From JBNKFV01 sp050289485 (lineage in GTDB: Bacteria; Pseudomonadota; Gammaproteobacteria; Pseudomonadales; Cellvibrionaceae), in the NCBI GenBank assembly GCA_050289485.1, contig JBNKFV010000017.1, forward strand, positions 186,001 to 250,000: a stretch of 64,000 nt of DNA, read 5' to 3'. Below the pieces are notes generated by a model. It searched no databases and was not told where the DNA came from. It worked only from the letters and a program-made list of their open reading frames with translations. A program made the translations under genes and the position numbers. Position 1 is the stretch's first letter. The number at the start of each line of letters is the position of its first letter. Below are positions 35,316 to 44,125 of this stretch, piece after piece.

Positions 35316-35918
35316 TTAGGTCAGGCCATTGTCACCTTTGGCTTCTTGCACAGTTAAACCACCTAAACGAGCATGCAAGCGACCACGGGTAGCAAAAGCC
35401 CAAACGATCAACACTTCGTCAGCGCGGGGGGCGTCGTTAAATGAAACAGAAATGGTGTCGTAATGTGAACGCACATACAGCGCATCTTTGTGAGCCAACG
35501 GAATATCCAATGTAGCACCAGGGCCACCGATTTTGCCCGTTGAAGGCACCCACGACATACCGCCACCCACTGCATCACGAATCGGGTTAGCGGCGGGGTT
35601 AGTCAAAAAGGCGTTGCCATGCTCGTACTCACCATTGGCACCTACCAAAATAGCTTTGCCGTAGCTCTCAATTTTACGGTCGCCAGCCAACGCCTGAATA
35701 CGCCGACCAAACTCGTGACCTAATTCCGGTGAATTATCAATAATGCTGCTGAGGTCTTGCTGATAAACACCGGCGAAGGGGTTTTTAATAGCAGCAGCCA
35801 CAACATATTTGAAGACCGGCTCACCATCTGCGGTCTTGCCAGTTTCGTTGGCCAAAGTTTCCTCAACAAAAGAAAACCACTTACGGATATGGAACGTTGA
35901 AAAATTCGCTTCGTACAT
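35316..35918 (-). CDS. AA_synth/DUF1185 family protein
   Basis: A 200-residue protein of the so-called amino acid synthesis family (PF06684). Typical segments: VAAAIKNPFAGVYQQDLS, ESYGKAILVGANGEYEHGNA, FLTNPAANPIRDAVGGG and a C-terminal beta-rich half (IPLAHKDALYVRSHYDT). The family name comes from context only; no reaction is established as far as I know. It is common in aromatic and N-heterocycle catabolic clusters. Internal position in the operon implies a dedicated step. Confidence 0.82.
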   Translation of the reverse strand: MYEANFSTFHIRKWFSFVEETLANETGKTADGEPVFKYVVAAAIKNPFAGVYQQDLSSIIDNSPELGHEFGRRIQALAGDRKIESYGKAILVGANGEYEHGNAFLTNPAANPIRDAVGGGMSWVPSTGKIGGPGATLDIPLAHKDALYVRSHYDTISVSFNDAPRADEVLIVWAFATRGRLHARLGGLTVQEAKGDNGLT

Positions 35919-35947
35919 GAATTAAGCCTTGTATAAACTTGTTAATC

Positions 35948-36418
35948 TTACAGGGGAGCCAGTTCGTAAGGGTCTGCCTTCCCTTGGTTGTCGTGCAGCT
36001 CTTTTCGCGACGCTTCACCGTGAAGTTGCTGGCAGAATACTTCTAACATGTGACCGTCAGGATCGTAAAAATAAACCCCTTTGGAAACTCCATGATCGAG
36101 TATCTCATTGATCTCAACATCATTTTTGATCAAGTGGCCATAAAGCTTACGCAGTTCATTTAAGTCACCACCACAATCGACATAAAGGCCAATATGCTCA
36201 AACTCTTTGCCTTTAGTCGCATCAGGGGCTTGCGGAAATAACGCAATATCGTGGTCTGACTCACCAAACGACATAAACACGCCACCTTTGTAAGGACCAT
36301 CACTAGCACGACTAACCAATGTCATTCCCAACACATTCGCGTACCATTTGGCAGACGCTTCAGGGTCAGAAACGAACAATACAATGTGAGCAATTTTTTT
36401 TACTTTAGGTAAGGTCAT
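35948..36418 (-). CDS. VOC family protein (glyoxalase/extradiol dioxygenase fold)
   Basis: A 156-residue protein. ATG at 36418 (MTLPKVKKIAHIVLFVSDPE) is chosen; upstream frame overlaps the SDR gene. One VOC module with metal-ligand candidates: His in KIAHIVLFV, His in FEHIGLYV and Glu in HMLEVFCQQ. Single-module proteins of this kind can be dioxygenases, isomerases or binding proteins. In this operon a small extradiol-type or lactoylglutathione-like reaction is plausible. Confidence 0.83.
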   Translation of the reverse strand: MTLPKVKKIAHIVLFVSDPEASAKWYANVLGMTLVSRASDGPYKGGVFMSFGESDHDIALFPQAPDATKGKEFEHIGLYVDCGGDLNELRKLYGHLIKNDVEINEILDHGVSKGVYFYDPDGHMLEVFCQQLHGEASRKELHDNQGKADPYELAPL

Positions 36419-36443
36419 TTTTCTCACTCGCAGACAACTTTGC

Positions 36444-37241
36444 TTACAAATAAATAGCTCGAGACAAACCACCATCGACAGCAATAGATTCACCGGTAAT
36501 ACCACTGGCTCTGGTTGAAGCCAAAAAGGCGATAAAATCCACAACTTCTTCAGTTTCGAGCATGCGGCCGAGAGCGGCGGGATCTTCCGCTTCTTCTTTC
36601 ACCACGTCGGCCAGTGAAACGCCCTTTTCGTCGGCAATCCCCTGAAACATCTGAAGAATGTGATCCGTTCTCGTTACGCCTGGGTGAACAATATTCACTG
36701 TGATACCTTTTGAACCCAAATGATCCGAAAGGGTTTTTGTCATATGTACAATAGCTGCGTTACGCATACCGCTCAGCGCTTCTGTACACCGTGCAGTCAA
36801 ACCACCCACATTAATAATTCGGCCCCAACCTGCAGTACGCATATGCGGAACACACGCTTTACACATGCGGAAATAGCCCATGAGTTTGGTATTAATATCA
36901 AACATCAGCGTATTTTCGTCGGCTAGCTCGATATCGTTTTTCACCAAACCACCAGGCGCCGCGGCACAGTTCACGAGTATATGCAGTTCACCAAACTCGG
37001 CGACAGTTTTTGCTACAGCCTGCTGCACTGATTCCCAGTCGGTAGTATCTACTTTCACAGGCAACACACGGCCACCGGTCTTCTGCTGGATATCCGCAGC
37101 AACTTGCTCTAGCTTTTGCAAATTGCGTGAGCAGATCGCCACATGAGCGCCCTCTGCCGCAAACATTTCCGCTGTGGCTTTACCGATACCGTCACCACCG
37201 CCGGTAATAATCGCAACTTTGCCTTTCAGCCCTAAATCCAT
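36444..37241 (-). CDS. SDR family protein lacking the catalytic Tyr-Lys pair
   Basis: A 265-residue Rossmann protein with an intact cofactor loop (ITGGGDGIGKA), NAAAP-like NCAAAPGG and conserved Asn117. Where active SDRs have Ser and YxxxK, this protein has Gly147 (INVGGLTA) and SGMRN (Ser157, Asn161), so the usual proton-relay residues are absent. The rest of the fold, including VNIVHPGVTRTD, is well kept. It may use other residues or bind without reducing. Second in the operon behind ALDH. Confidence 0.85.
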   Translation of the reverse strand: MDLGLKGKVAIITGGGDGIGKATAEMFAAEGAHVAICSRNLQKLEQVAADIQQKTGGRVLPVKVDTTDWESVQQAVAKTVAEFGELHILVNCAAAPGGLVKNDIELADENTLMFDINTKLMGYFRMCKACVPHMRTAGWGRIINVGGLTARCTEALSGMRNAAIVHMTKTLSDHLGSKGITVNIVHPGVTRTDHILQMFQGIADEKGVSLADVVKEEAEDPAALGRMLETEEVVDFIAFLASTRASGITGESIAVDGGLSRAIYL

Positions 37242-37262
37242 ACTTCGCTCCCGCCTTATTTA

Positions 37263-38777
37263 TCAGGTGATATTGATCCAAACACTTTTCGTTTCGCTAT
37301 ACATTTCCATAGCGTAGCGGCCCATCTCACGGCCCCAACCTGATTGCTTATAACCACCAAATGCAGCCGACGGGTCAACCAGGTTGTAACAATTAACCCA
37401 AATACTGCCTGCATGAATACGATCAGCTAACTGGTGCGCAAGGGTTAAATTACTCGTCCAGATACCGGCACCCAAACCGTATTCCGACGCGTTCGCCATT
37501 GCGACCAACTCTTCCGGATCCTGCCAGCGCGATACGGTCACAACGGGGCCAAAAATTTCTTCTTTCACAATGCGCATATCTTCGCGCACATCGGTAAACA
37601 CGGTCGGCGCCAGGTAATAACCATTTTTAAGGCTTTCATCTAACCCTTCTGGGCGATAACCTCCAGTTGCCAGCGTGGCGCCTTCTTGCTGCCCCAGCTC
37701 GATATAATGCTGAACACGCTGATACTGAGCAGCATTAATCAACGGCCCCATATCAACCGCTTTATCCAAGCCATTCCCCACTTTGAGATTTTTGGCTTTA
37801 TCAACAAGCCGCTCAACCAGCTCATCGTAAACGTCGTTGTGTACATACAACCGCGAACCGGCGGTGCAAGTTTGGCCCGAATTAAAGAAAATGCCGTTGG
37901 CAGCACCCGCAGCAGCGGCCTCGAGATTGGCGTCGGCACAAATAATATGTGGCGATTTACCACCCAGCTCCAAAGAAACTTTTTTCAGGTTGCCCGTACT
38001 GGCGCGAACGATTTTCTTACCGGTTTCAGTCGAGCCTGTAAACGCAACTTTATCAACACCTGGGTGATCAACGAGTGCAGCCCCCACATCACCGGCGCCA
38101 GTCACAATATTGATAACACCCGGTGGAAAACCTGCCTCTAGCGCCAACTCAGCAAAACGCAATGCAGTCAGCGGGGTAGGATCTGCAGGCTTCAGAACCA
38201 CAGTACAACCAGCGGCAACTGCTGGAGCGATTTTCCAGGCCGCCATAGACATTGGATAATTCCACGGCACAATCAAACCGCAAACACCCACTGGGGTCTT
38301 CACGCTATAATTGAGAATACGTGCCCCGCCGCGAGGAGAAACGGGCACCGTCTCACCACCAAACTTGGTAATCCAGCCAGCAAAATAACGCAGAGTTTTA
38401 ATAGAACCCTCAACTTCTACCCAGCGGGTTAAATGTGCTGGTTTACCGTTGTCCAGGCACTCAAGCTGAGCCAAATCTTCCGCGTCACGCTCGATCAGAT
38501 CAGCCAAGCGCAACATTAACCGCGTACGGTCCATGGCCGTCATATCGCGCCACACAGGATTTTCAAACGCGGCACGCGCAGCGGCTACCGCCAGGTCAAC
38601 ATCTTCCTTACCCGCCATGGGAACAGTTGTTAACACTTCACCAGTTGCTGGGTTCAAGGTTTCGTAGGTTTTGCCCGACAGTGCTGCAACCGATTTACCA
38701 TCAATAATCATGTTGCGCGGCTGATCCAGAAAGCTGGCGACCGCTTCACTGATGGGCGTTAATTCACTTCCTGACAT
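37263..38777 (-). CDS. NAD(P)-dependent aldehyde dehydrogenase
   Basis: A 504-residue enzyme, first gene of the seven-gene operon, with AGAGGTAGGG ahead of the ATG. Catalytic residues are intact: Asn173 (PWNYP), Glu270 (LELGGKSP) and Cys304 (NSGQTCTAGSR). Sequence style is that of betaine/phenylacetaldehyde/hydroxymuconic semialdehyde dehydrogenases. Likely oxidises an aldehyde formed in the pathway to its acid. Shares a 459-base divergent control region with the oxygenase gene. Confidence 0.93.
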   Translation of the reverse strand: MSGSELTPISEAVASFLDQPRNMIIDGKSVAALSGKTYETLNPATGEVLTTVPMAGKEDVDLAVAAARAAFENPVWRDMTAMDRTRLMLRLADLIERDAEDLAQLECLDNGKPAHLTRWVEVEGSIKTLRYFAGWITKFGGETVPVSPRGGARILNYSVKTPVGVCGLIVPWNYPMSMAAWKIAPAVAAGCTVVLKPADPTPLTALRFAELALEAGFPPGVINIVTGAGDVGAALVDHPGVDKVAFTGSTETGKKIVRASTGNLKKVSLELGGKSPHIICADANLEAAAAGAANGIFFNSGQTCTAGSRLYVHNDVYDELVERLVDKAKNLKVGNGLDKAVDMGPLINAAQYQRVQHYIELGQQEGATLATGGYRPEGLDESLKNGYYLAPTVFTDVREDMRIVKEEIFGPVVTVSRWQDPEELVAMANASEYGLGAGIWTSNLTLAHQLADRIHAGSIWVNCYNLVDPSAAFGGYKQSGWGREMGRYAMEMYSETKSVWINIT

Positions 38778-39236
38778 AACCCTACCTCTTTGCTTTAGGT
38801 AAAAAACTGAGACAACGGCCAGAAGGTTCTGCGAACAGCGCCGTCGTCTGCACCAATATGGCCAGTATTATAGGTAGCCTCCCCGGCCCTGCTCTACTGA
38901 CTATATCGTTACAGACTGTTGCAGTTAGATAAACAATAGGCGCAATATAAAACGCTTCCCCTTTAAGGCGGAACGCCCCCTTACACTTCCGCAACAAAAC
39001 CAGTGCGCAAAAGGCTTTGCTGCAGAAAACAGACCAAATAACACACCTATAAAGCCCAATAGAGGCATCTTGCAGCGACAGAACGCACACTATTATTGTT
39101 ACGAAAATGAACCAATCCATTTCAAGATTGAGTGTATTAACCCCATTCAAAATACTGCTAACATTTCTGCATCTACACTCAAAATAGCCTTTTGGCTTTA
39201 CAAGCTGCTTACTCAAGTGCCAGGAGAGAGAAAACA
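38778..39236. promoter_or_regulatory. divergent control region between the ALDH operon and the oxygenase gene
   Basis: No believable gene: a 151-codon minus-strand frame here has a poor composition. ATTGTTACGAAAATGAA at 39095-39111 matches the first nine and several later bases of the motif at 32008-32026 and 44225-44243. Promoters for both directions must lie here. AGGAGAG marks the oxygenase ribosome site near 39222. Confidence 0.5.
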
Positions 39237-40439
39237 ATGAACGCTGTTACAGCGCCGTACACGACTGATCAGGGCGCACTTGCCCAACAACTGCTGGATA
39301 GTGCACGCGACTTGATTCCGGCGTTACGAGAGCGAGAAGCGCAATGCATTGCCGACAAACGCGTACCTGCTGAGACCATACGAGATTTTACCGACGCGGG
39401 TTTTTTTAAGGTTCTGCAACCCAAGCGTTGGGGGGGCTACGAGCTTGCCCCCAAAGTGTATGCAGATATTGCCCGCATTCTTGCTGAGGGCTGCATGTCC
39501 AGCGCTTGGGTATATGGCGTTGTCGCTGTGCACAACTGGCAAATGGCGCTATTTGACGACCAGGCAGCTGCGGATGTGTGGAGCGAAAACAGCGATATTC
39601 GAATCAGCTCTTCCTACATGCCAGTCGGCAAGGTAACGCCGGTAGAAGGGGGCTATATGCTGAGCGGCCGGTGGATGTTCTCCAGTGGCTGTCAGCACTG
39701 CAACTGGGTAATTTTGGGCTCCAACGTGCCACCAGCAAAACCCGGCGATGCACCTGATCCACGCTGCTTTTTGGTACCCAGTGAAAATTACGAAATTGTG
39801 GAAAACTGGGATGTAATGGGCCTTAAAGGTACCGGCAGCCATGACATTGTACTTAACGACGTATTTGTGCCTGAACACCGCACTGTACGCGACCTAGACA
39901 TGTTCGAAATCAAATGCCCCGGTCACAAGGTAAACACATCACCACTGTATAACGTGCCTTTTGCACAAATTTTCAACCGCACTGTATCAACCACTGCCCT
40001 GGGTACATTAAAACGCGCCCTGGAAGAATACGTGAATTCAACCAAAGCCCGCGTTACCACTTACGGTGGCGCCAAGCTGGCTAATACTCCCCGCATTCAA
40101 AACATGATCTCGGAAGTAGCGCGCACGCTGGATGAGCGCATCCTGATCTATAACCGTGATTGTGACGAATTGATGGAGCATGCCGTCAATAACACGTGGA
40201 CACTAGAGCGCCGGGCGGCATTGGGCGCGTCTTGTTGCTCAACAGTCGATGCCTGCATGAAAGCAATTGATCAGCTGATGTTGTTCAGTGGCGCGAAAGC
40301 CATGTACGGTGGGGTAGTACAGCAAGCCTTTTTAGACTTGCACATGGCGCGCGGCCACACCGCAAACAATCCGTTTCCTTACAGCGAAAACCATGGCGGT
40401 ATGATGTTCGGCCTGGAGAGCCAGACCATCGACATCTAA
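39237..40439 (+). CDS. acyl-CoA-dehydrogenase-fold flavin monooxygenase (C2/HsaA-like oxygenase)
   Basis: A 400-residue protein; ATG at 39237 has AGGAGAG at good spacing. The fold is that of group D flavin monooxygenases: MFSSGCQHCNWVILG in the beta domain, the LKGTGSHDIVLNDVFVPEHR segment typical of HsaA, C2-HPAH and related oxygenases, and C-terminal helices with NPFPYSENHGGMM. Such enzymes hydroxylate phenols using reduced flavin delivered by a separate reductase, and the matching C1-like reductase is encoded at 40629-41645. Substrate unknown. Confidence 0.85.
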   Translation: MNAVTAPYTTDQGALAQQLLDSARDLIPALREREAQCIADKRVPAETIRDFTDAGFFKVLQPKRWGGYELAPKVYADIARILAEGCMSSAWVYGVVAVHNWQMALFDDQAAADVWSENSDIRISSSYMPVGKVTPVEGGYMLSGRWMFSSGCQHCNWVILGSNVPPAKPGDAPDPRCFLVPSENYEIVENWDVMGLKGTGSHDIVLNDVFVPEHRTVRDLDMFEIKCPGHKVNTSPLYNVPFAQIFNRTVSTTALGTLKRALEEYVNSTKARVTTYGGAKLANTPRIQNMISEVARTLDERILIYNRDCDELMEHAVNNTWTLERRAALGASCCSTVDACMKAIDQLMLFSGAKAMYGGVVQQAFLDLHMARGHTANNPFPYSENHGGMMFGLESQTIDI

Positions 40440-40503
40440 GCCCGGCGCACTTTATTCTGCATTCTCTTTTCTGCTTCACTCCATTGGCAGAAAGCTCTCC
40501 TTC

Positions 40504-40528
40504 AGCCCTCTCCCGAGGGCTTTTTTTA
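40504..40528 (+). terminator. rho-independent terminator of the oxygenase gene
   Basis: AGCCCTC (40504-40510), four-base loop, GAGGGCT (40515-40521), then seven T. Downstream of the oxygenase stop at 40439. Confidence 0.85.
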
Positions 40529-40561
40529 TTTCGCTTTTATCTTTGACTACATTCATTAAAT

Positions 40562-40590
40562 AAAAAAAGCCCCTGCATAATAGCGGGGGC
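40562..40590 (-). terminator. rho-independent terminator of the reductase gene
   Basis: GCCCCTGC (40569-40576) pairs with GCGGGGGC (40583-40590) with one G-T wobble; the minus strand then runs into seven T (40562-40568). Downstream of the stop at 40629. Confidence 0.75.
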
Positions 40591-40628
40591 CAACAATATC
40601 TATTGAGCAAGTACCATAGTACTCTTAC

Positions 40629-41645
40629 TTATTCCCAAAAATTAGGTACTCCAGGGTCGGTATTCTTAATGAAGCGACGCAAGTAACCCAAAAAGTCTGT
40701 CAACTCTTCTGAGCTAAAACCTTCCAACGCTTGCTCATGGCGCGCCATATCAGCGGCAAGCAGCTTGGTAAAGACATATTTACCCTCGTCGGTTACCGCT
40801 ACCCGACCTTCCGTTGCATCCAGTATCTTCAACAATCCCAGTTTATGCATGTCGCTGCAATGGCCCATGGTAGGAACATGCCCTGTATGGCTGATAAACG
40901 CTCGCAATTCATCACAGGTTAGCTCCTGGCGAATACACAATACCGACAAAATAAAGTAATGAATCTCATCCATTTCATAGCGAGCCAAATCTTTCACAAT
41001 TGGCACATGCAACTGATAGTGCGCGCGTGATATCAGGTACCCGATAAAGTCGCTGCTAAAAGAACCATTACTGGCATCAAGCACCTGAGCTTTCTCAGTG
41101 ACGTCGGCCATCGCATCGCGGGCATTGGCATAGCGGCCACTATGAAAAATCAATGGCGCACGATTAAAATTTTCGAACGACAACACTTCGCCCACCAAAA
41201 TAACATGATCGCCACCTTCATATTGATAAGTCAGCTTACATTGAAAGCGCGCCGCGCATTCTGGCAACAGCGGAACATTCTCTACGCCTTCAGTACATTG
41301 AATATTGGCAAACTTGTCATCACCTCGGCGCGCAAAACTATTTGATATTGCCTCTTGCCCTGCCGCCAACACATGCACTGCGAAATACCCATGATCTGCA
41401 AAGGCCTGTAAACTAGCGGCAGACTTGTCCAGTGACCAGAGCACCAGCGGTGGTGAGAGCGATACCGAATTAAACGAACTTGCAGTAACACCTACAGAAC
41501 GCCCTTCTTTGTCACGGGTTGTTATCACCGTAACCCCGGTTGCAAACTGGCCCAATGCATTACGAAACTCTCTAGGATCTATTTGATTTGTCACTTTGTA
41601 ACCCACTCTCTCTGTATGTTCATTCTGTAGAGCCGGTGCGTGCAT
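40629..41645 (-). CDS. flavin reductase fused to a MarR-like domain (C1-HPAH-like)
   Basis: A 338-residue protein. The N-terminal ~170 residues are an FMN-type flavin reductase (FRNALGQFATGVTVITT, SFNSVSLSPPLVLWSLDK, YEGGDHVILVGEV). After a linker, residues about 215-330 form a MarR-like winged helix domain (LTCDELRAFISHTGHVP ... MHKLGLLKI, VTDEGKYVFTKLL). This layout matches C1 of p-hydroxyphenylacetate hydroxylase, where the extra domain inhibits the reductase until substrate binds. It supplies reduced flavin to the oxygenase at 39237. The start is uncertain: the first frame start overlaps the EamA gene by 26 bases, and a GTG at 41594 is an alternative. Confidence 0.85.
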   Translation of the reverse strand: MHAPALQNEHTERVGYKVTNQIDPREFRNALGQFATGVTVITTRDKEGRSVGVTASSFNSVSLSPPLVLWSLDKSAASLQAFADHGYFAVHVLAAGQEAISNSFARRGDDKFANIQCTEGVENVPLLPECAARFQCKLTYQYEGGDHVILVGEVLSFENFNRAPLIFHSGRYANARDAMADVTEKAQVLDASNGSFSSDFIGYLISRAHYQLHVPIVKDLARYEMDEIHYFILSVLCIRQELTCDELRAFISHTGHVPTMGHCSDMHKLGLLKILDATEGRVAVTDEGKYVFTKLLAADMARHEQALEGFSSEELTDFLGYLRRFIKNTDPGVPNFWE

Positions 41646-42546
41646 AACCGCGCCGCCCCAACAAATCCCTCAGCTTTAGCTCTCCATGCGAAAAAATCAC
41701 AGCAATCAATATAAAAGCGCTACCCAACAGCTGGTAAACAGATAACGTTTCTGAAAAGACAACCCAAGCAAACAAGGCAACCATCACTGGCTCTAACACA
41801 AATAGAAAACCAGCTACCGAAGCACTAACACCTTTTTGCGCATAATTTTGTAAAATAAATCGCGCAGCAGTTGCCACAACGCCTAAATACAACAATTCGT
41901 ATCCTACGGAAGCAACCTGCCCCCAAGTGACTTCCGAGACTTCAAATCCCATCATCATGGCTGTTGTAATAACGGCAACCGTAACCATTTGAAACCACAC
42001 AAAACACACCGGATCAAATTGACGAGCGTAGCGATGAGTCAGCAGAATATGGGTCGAAAAACCAAAGGCACTGAGTAAAAACCAAATATTGGAAATGTCC
42101 AAACTCATACCTTGCTTCAAATTCAGCAGAGCCAGCCCTACCAGCGCAAGCGGTATAGCAAATAGCACATTGGCTGTTAATTGTTCACGAAAAAATACTA
42201 TAGCCATTAAGGGGACAAACAAACCGTCGAGACTGACGATGAACGCGGCAGGCCCAATGGTGTCGGAAAAAAACAAGCCAAATTGCCAACTAATAACAGC
42301 AAAGCTTAAGCAACACCCTAGTATTACACCTTTGATAACAAGCCGATGGTGCAGGTGCTTTAGACGTGGCAATAAAAAAATAAGTAACAATAAAACCGCA
42401 ATAATGTAGCGAACGCTCATTAGCGTAAATGGCTTTACCGTTTGCAGTGCAATTTTGCAAACCACGTAATTACTTGCTGCAATAACAATGACAGCAAAAA
42501 ACATCAGGTAATTGGTTATCTTGGCCAAACTTTGGCGCTGAGACAT
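41620..42546 (-). CDS. EamA/DMT superfamily transporter
   Basis: A 308-residue inner-membrane protein with ten predicted helices in two EamA repeats (LMSVRYIIAVLLLLIFLLP; GFLFVLEPVMVALFAWVVF with the conserved Glu-Pro). Drug/metabolite exporters of this family move amino acids, amines or other metabolites. It overlaps the start of the reductase gene and is probably co-transcribed with it, so export of a pathway intermediate or import of substrate is possible. Confidence 0.88.
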   Translation of the reverse strand: MSQRQSLAKITNYLMFFAVIVIAASNYVVCKIALQTVKPFTLMSVRYIIAVLLLLIFLLPRLKHLHHRLVIKGVILGCCLSFAVISWQFGLFFSDTIGPAAFIVSLDGLFVPLMAIVFFREQLTANVLFAIPLALVGLALLNLKQGMSLDISNIWFLLSAFGFSTHILLTHRYARQFDPVCFVWFQMVTVAVITTAMMMGFEVSEVTWGQVASVGYELLYLGVVATAARFILQNYAQKGVSASVAGFLFVLEPVMVALFAWVVFSETLSVYQLLGSAFILIAVIFSHGELKLRDLLGRRGYARTGSTE

Positions 42547-42629
42547 CTAAATACTCTCTGTCAAAGCAATAGAGAAGCCAAAAATAGCATCACACTATTA
42601 TTGAGAGCTTTTTCTATAACCTTGGATAG

Positions 42630-42908
42630 TTAACTAGCGGGCTGCTTAAACTCGATCGAATGAGTTTGCATATATTCCACGTCGGCAAATGCCTTTAATT
42701 CTTGCATTAACACCATCGCTTTTTCTTCATTACGGGTGCTCACCCGCAAATATGGTTGATTGCTGCCATCAAACCCTTCGACAACGGAAGGATAAAATAC
42801 AAACATAACCTGCTCTCTAAAAGGCAGCTCATTCAACGCAGTTTTTAGTTTGGCTTTTAGGGCTTCGCCCTCTTCATGGGTATAACCCAAAAATTCTATA
42901 GACGGCAT
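42630..42908 (-). CDS. small protein, possible tautomerase-superfamily/DUF1904-like
   Basis: A 92-residue protein starting Met-Pro (MPSIEFLGYTHEEGEALKAK). After Met removal Pro would be the N-terminus, as in 4-oxalocrotonate tautomerases, and a beta-alpha-beta layout follows (REQVMFVFYPSVVEGF, PYLRVSTRNEEKAMVLMQEL). Not a close match to any tautomerase I can name; DUF1904 is an alternative. It lies 11 bases after the MFS stop and should be co-transcribed. Confidence 0.6.
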   Translation of the reverse strand: MPSIEFLGYTHEEGEALKAKLKTALNELPFREQVMFVFYPSVVEGFDGSNQPYLRVSTRNEEKAMVLMQELKAFADVEYMQTHSIEFKQPAS

Positions 42909-42919
42909 AACACTCTCTG

Positions 42920-44125
42920 CTAAGCAACAGTTCCAACGTTCGACACAGCGGGGCCATGATGTTTACCTGGCCACTGGCGCAATAACACAATAGTGGTAAT
43001 CAGCGTACCAATAAGACAGGCAATACCGAGATAACAGATACGGCTTAGGCCACCAGACATAATGAGTAGCGCTGCGAGAAACGGCCCTACGGCAACACCA
43101 ATCGTTTGAATAGAACCCATCAGTACAACCACGCGCCCTTGCGGGTCAAACTCGGCCATAATGCCAGAGAAATAGGGCTGACAAAGATTCCAACTAAAAT
43201 TAAACATCATAACAGCACAGTAAAATTCAAATTCTGTTAACCCCGTGGTAAGCATCAACATGCTGATGCTCTGCACCACCAAGCCAAAGGAAATAGGCAG
43301 AATACGACCGTATTTATCGCCCAGTAGCGTAGCCAAACCAGCACCCATTACACCTGCCAGTGCCGACAGAGCCAGTGCGCCGCCAATAATTTTGGGATCG
43401 AGCGCGTTGGCAGCACCAATACGCTCAAGATAAGACCACACTGCCCCCTGTGCGATGAAAAACAAAGTGACCATCACAAACCCGATACCCACTAAACGGT
43501 AGGGAATAACATGCTCCTCAGAAGCATCAACATGACCAATATGCACTTTTGATTGTGGGGTTAATGCAGGTAATAGCAGAATGTTTAACAGGCACAGCGT
43601 AATCAGAAATACAAATACAGAGGTATGCCCCCAGAATTCAACAAGATAAGGAAATACGTACAAGGCTGCTGCGGAAAATATCAGCGCAAACACCAGATAA
43701 ATTCCAAAAGAGCGATCAGGATTGCGGGTGGCGCCCAACGCCGCAAACGACACACCAACAGCGACCCCCTCCCCCACACCGGCAAGACAGCGCGACCAGA
43801 GCATGGCCTCGTAAGTGCCAGCAAACATGGAAGCCAGGTTGCCCGCTGCCAAAATCCCCAAGCCAATGCCTGCCAACACACGCCAGTTGTAACGCCCTAT
43901 CAACAATGCGGTTAAACCCGTAGCAATAGCAAACGTAAAAATATCGACGGATGCCACAAAACCCAGCTGACTTTCGGACAGGCCCAAGGCAGTAACAATA
44001 ACGCCCAAAAGACCGGGCATTACCAGAATGGTCGAAGCGCCGACTGTTCCCAATACCGTGGCCGCGAATACCGCACTGACACTACTGGGATTAAAACTCT
44101 GCTGCTGATTGTTTGGTGTAGTCAT
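42920..44125 (-). CDS. MFS transporter
   Basis: A 401-residue 12-helix transporter. The ATG at 44125 (MTTPNNQQQSFNPSSVSAV) is preferred; the frame upstream crosses a palindromic control region. N-terminal half carries ATGLTALLIGRYNWR and an Arg-containing loop after TM4 (WSRCLAGVGEGVAVG). Position between the oxygenase-reductase genes and the sulfatase suggests uptake of the island's substrate across the inner membrane. Specificity cannot be read from sequence. Confidence 0.85.
   Translation of the reverse strand: MTTPNNQQQSFNPSSVSAVFAATVLGTVGASTILVMPGLLGVIVTALGLSESQLGFVASVDIFTFAIATGLTALLIGRYNWRVLAGIGLGILAAGNLASMFAGTYEAMLWSRCLAGVGEGVAVGVSFAALGATRNPDRSFGIYLVFALIFSAAALYVFPYLVEFWGHTSVFVFLITLCLLNILLLPALTPQSKVHIGHVDASEEHVIPYRLVGIGFVMVTLFFIAQGAVWSYLERIGAANALDPKIIGGALALSALAGVMGAGLATLLGDKYGRILPISFGLVVQSISMLMLTTGLTEFEFYCAVMMFNFSWNLCQPYFSGIMAEFDPQGRVVVLMGSIQTIGVAVGPFLAALLIMSGGLSRICYLGIACLIGTLITTIVLLRQWPGKHHGPAVSNVGTVA

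Noticed and set aside
38782..39237. 151-codon minus-strand frame in the divergent control region
   Set aside because: Odd residue composition, covers both promoters and the oxygenase ribosome site, no recognisable domain.
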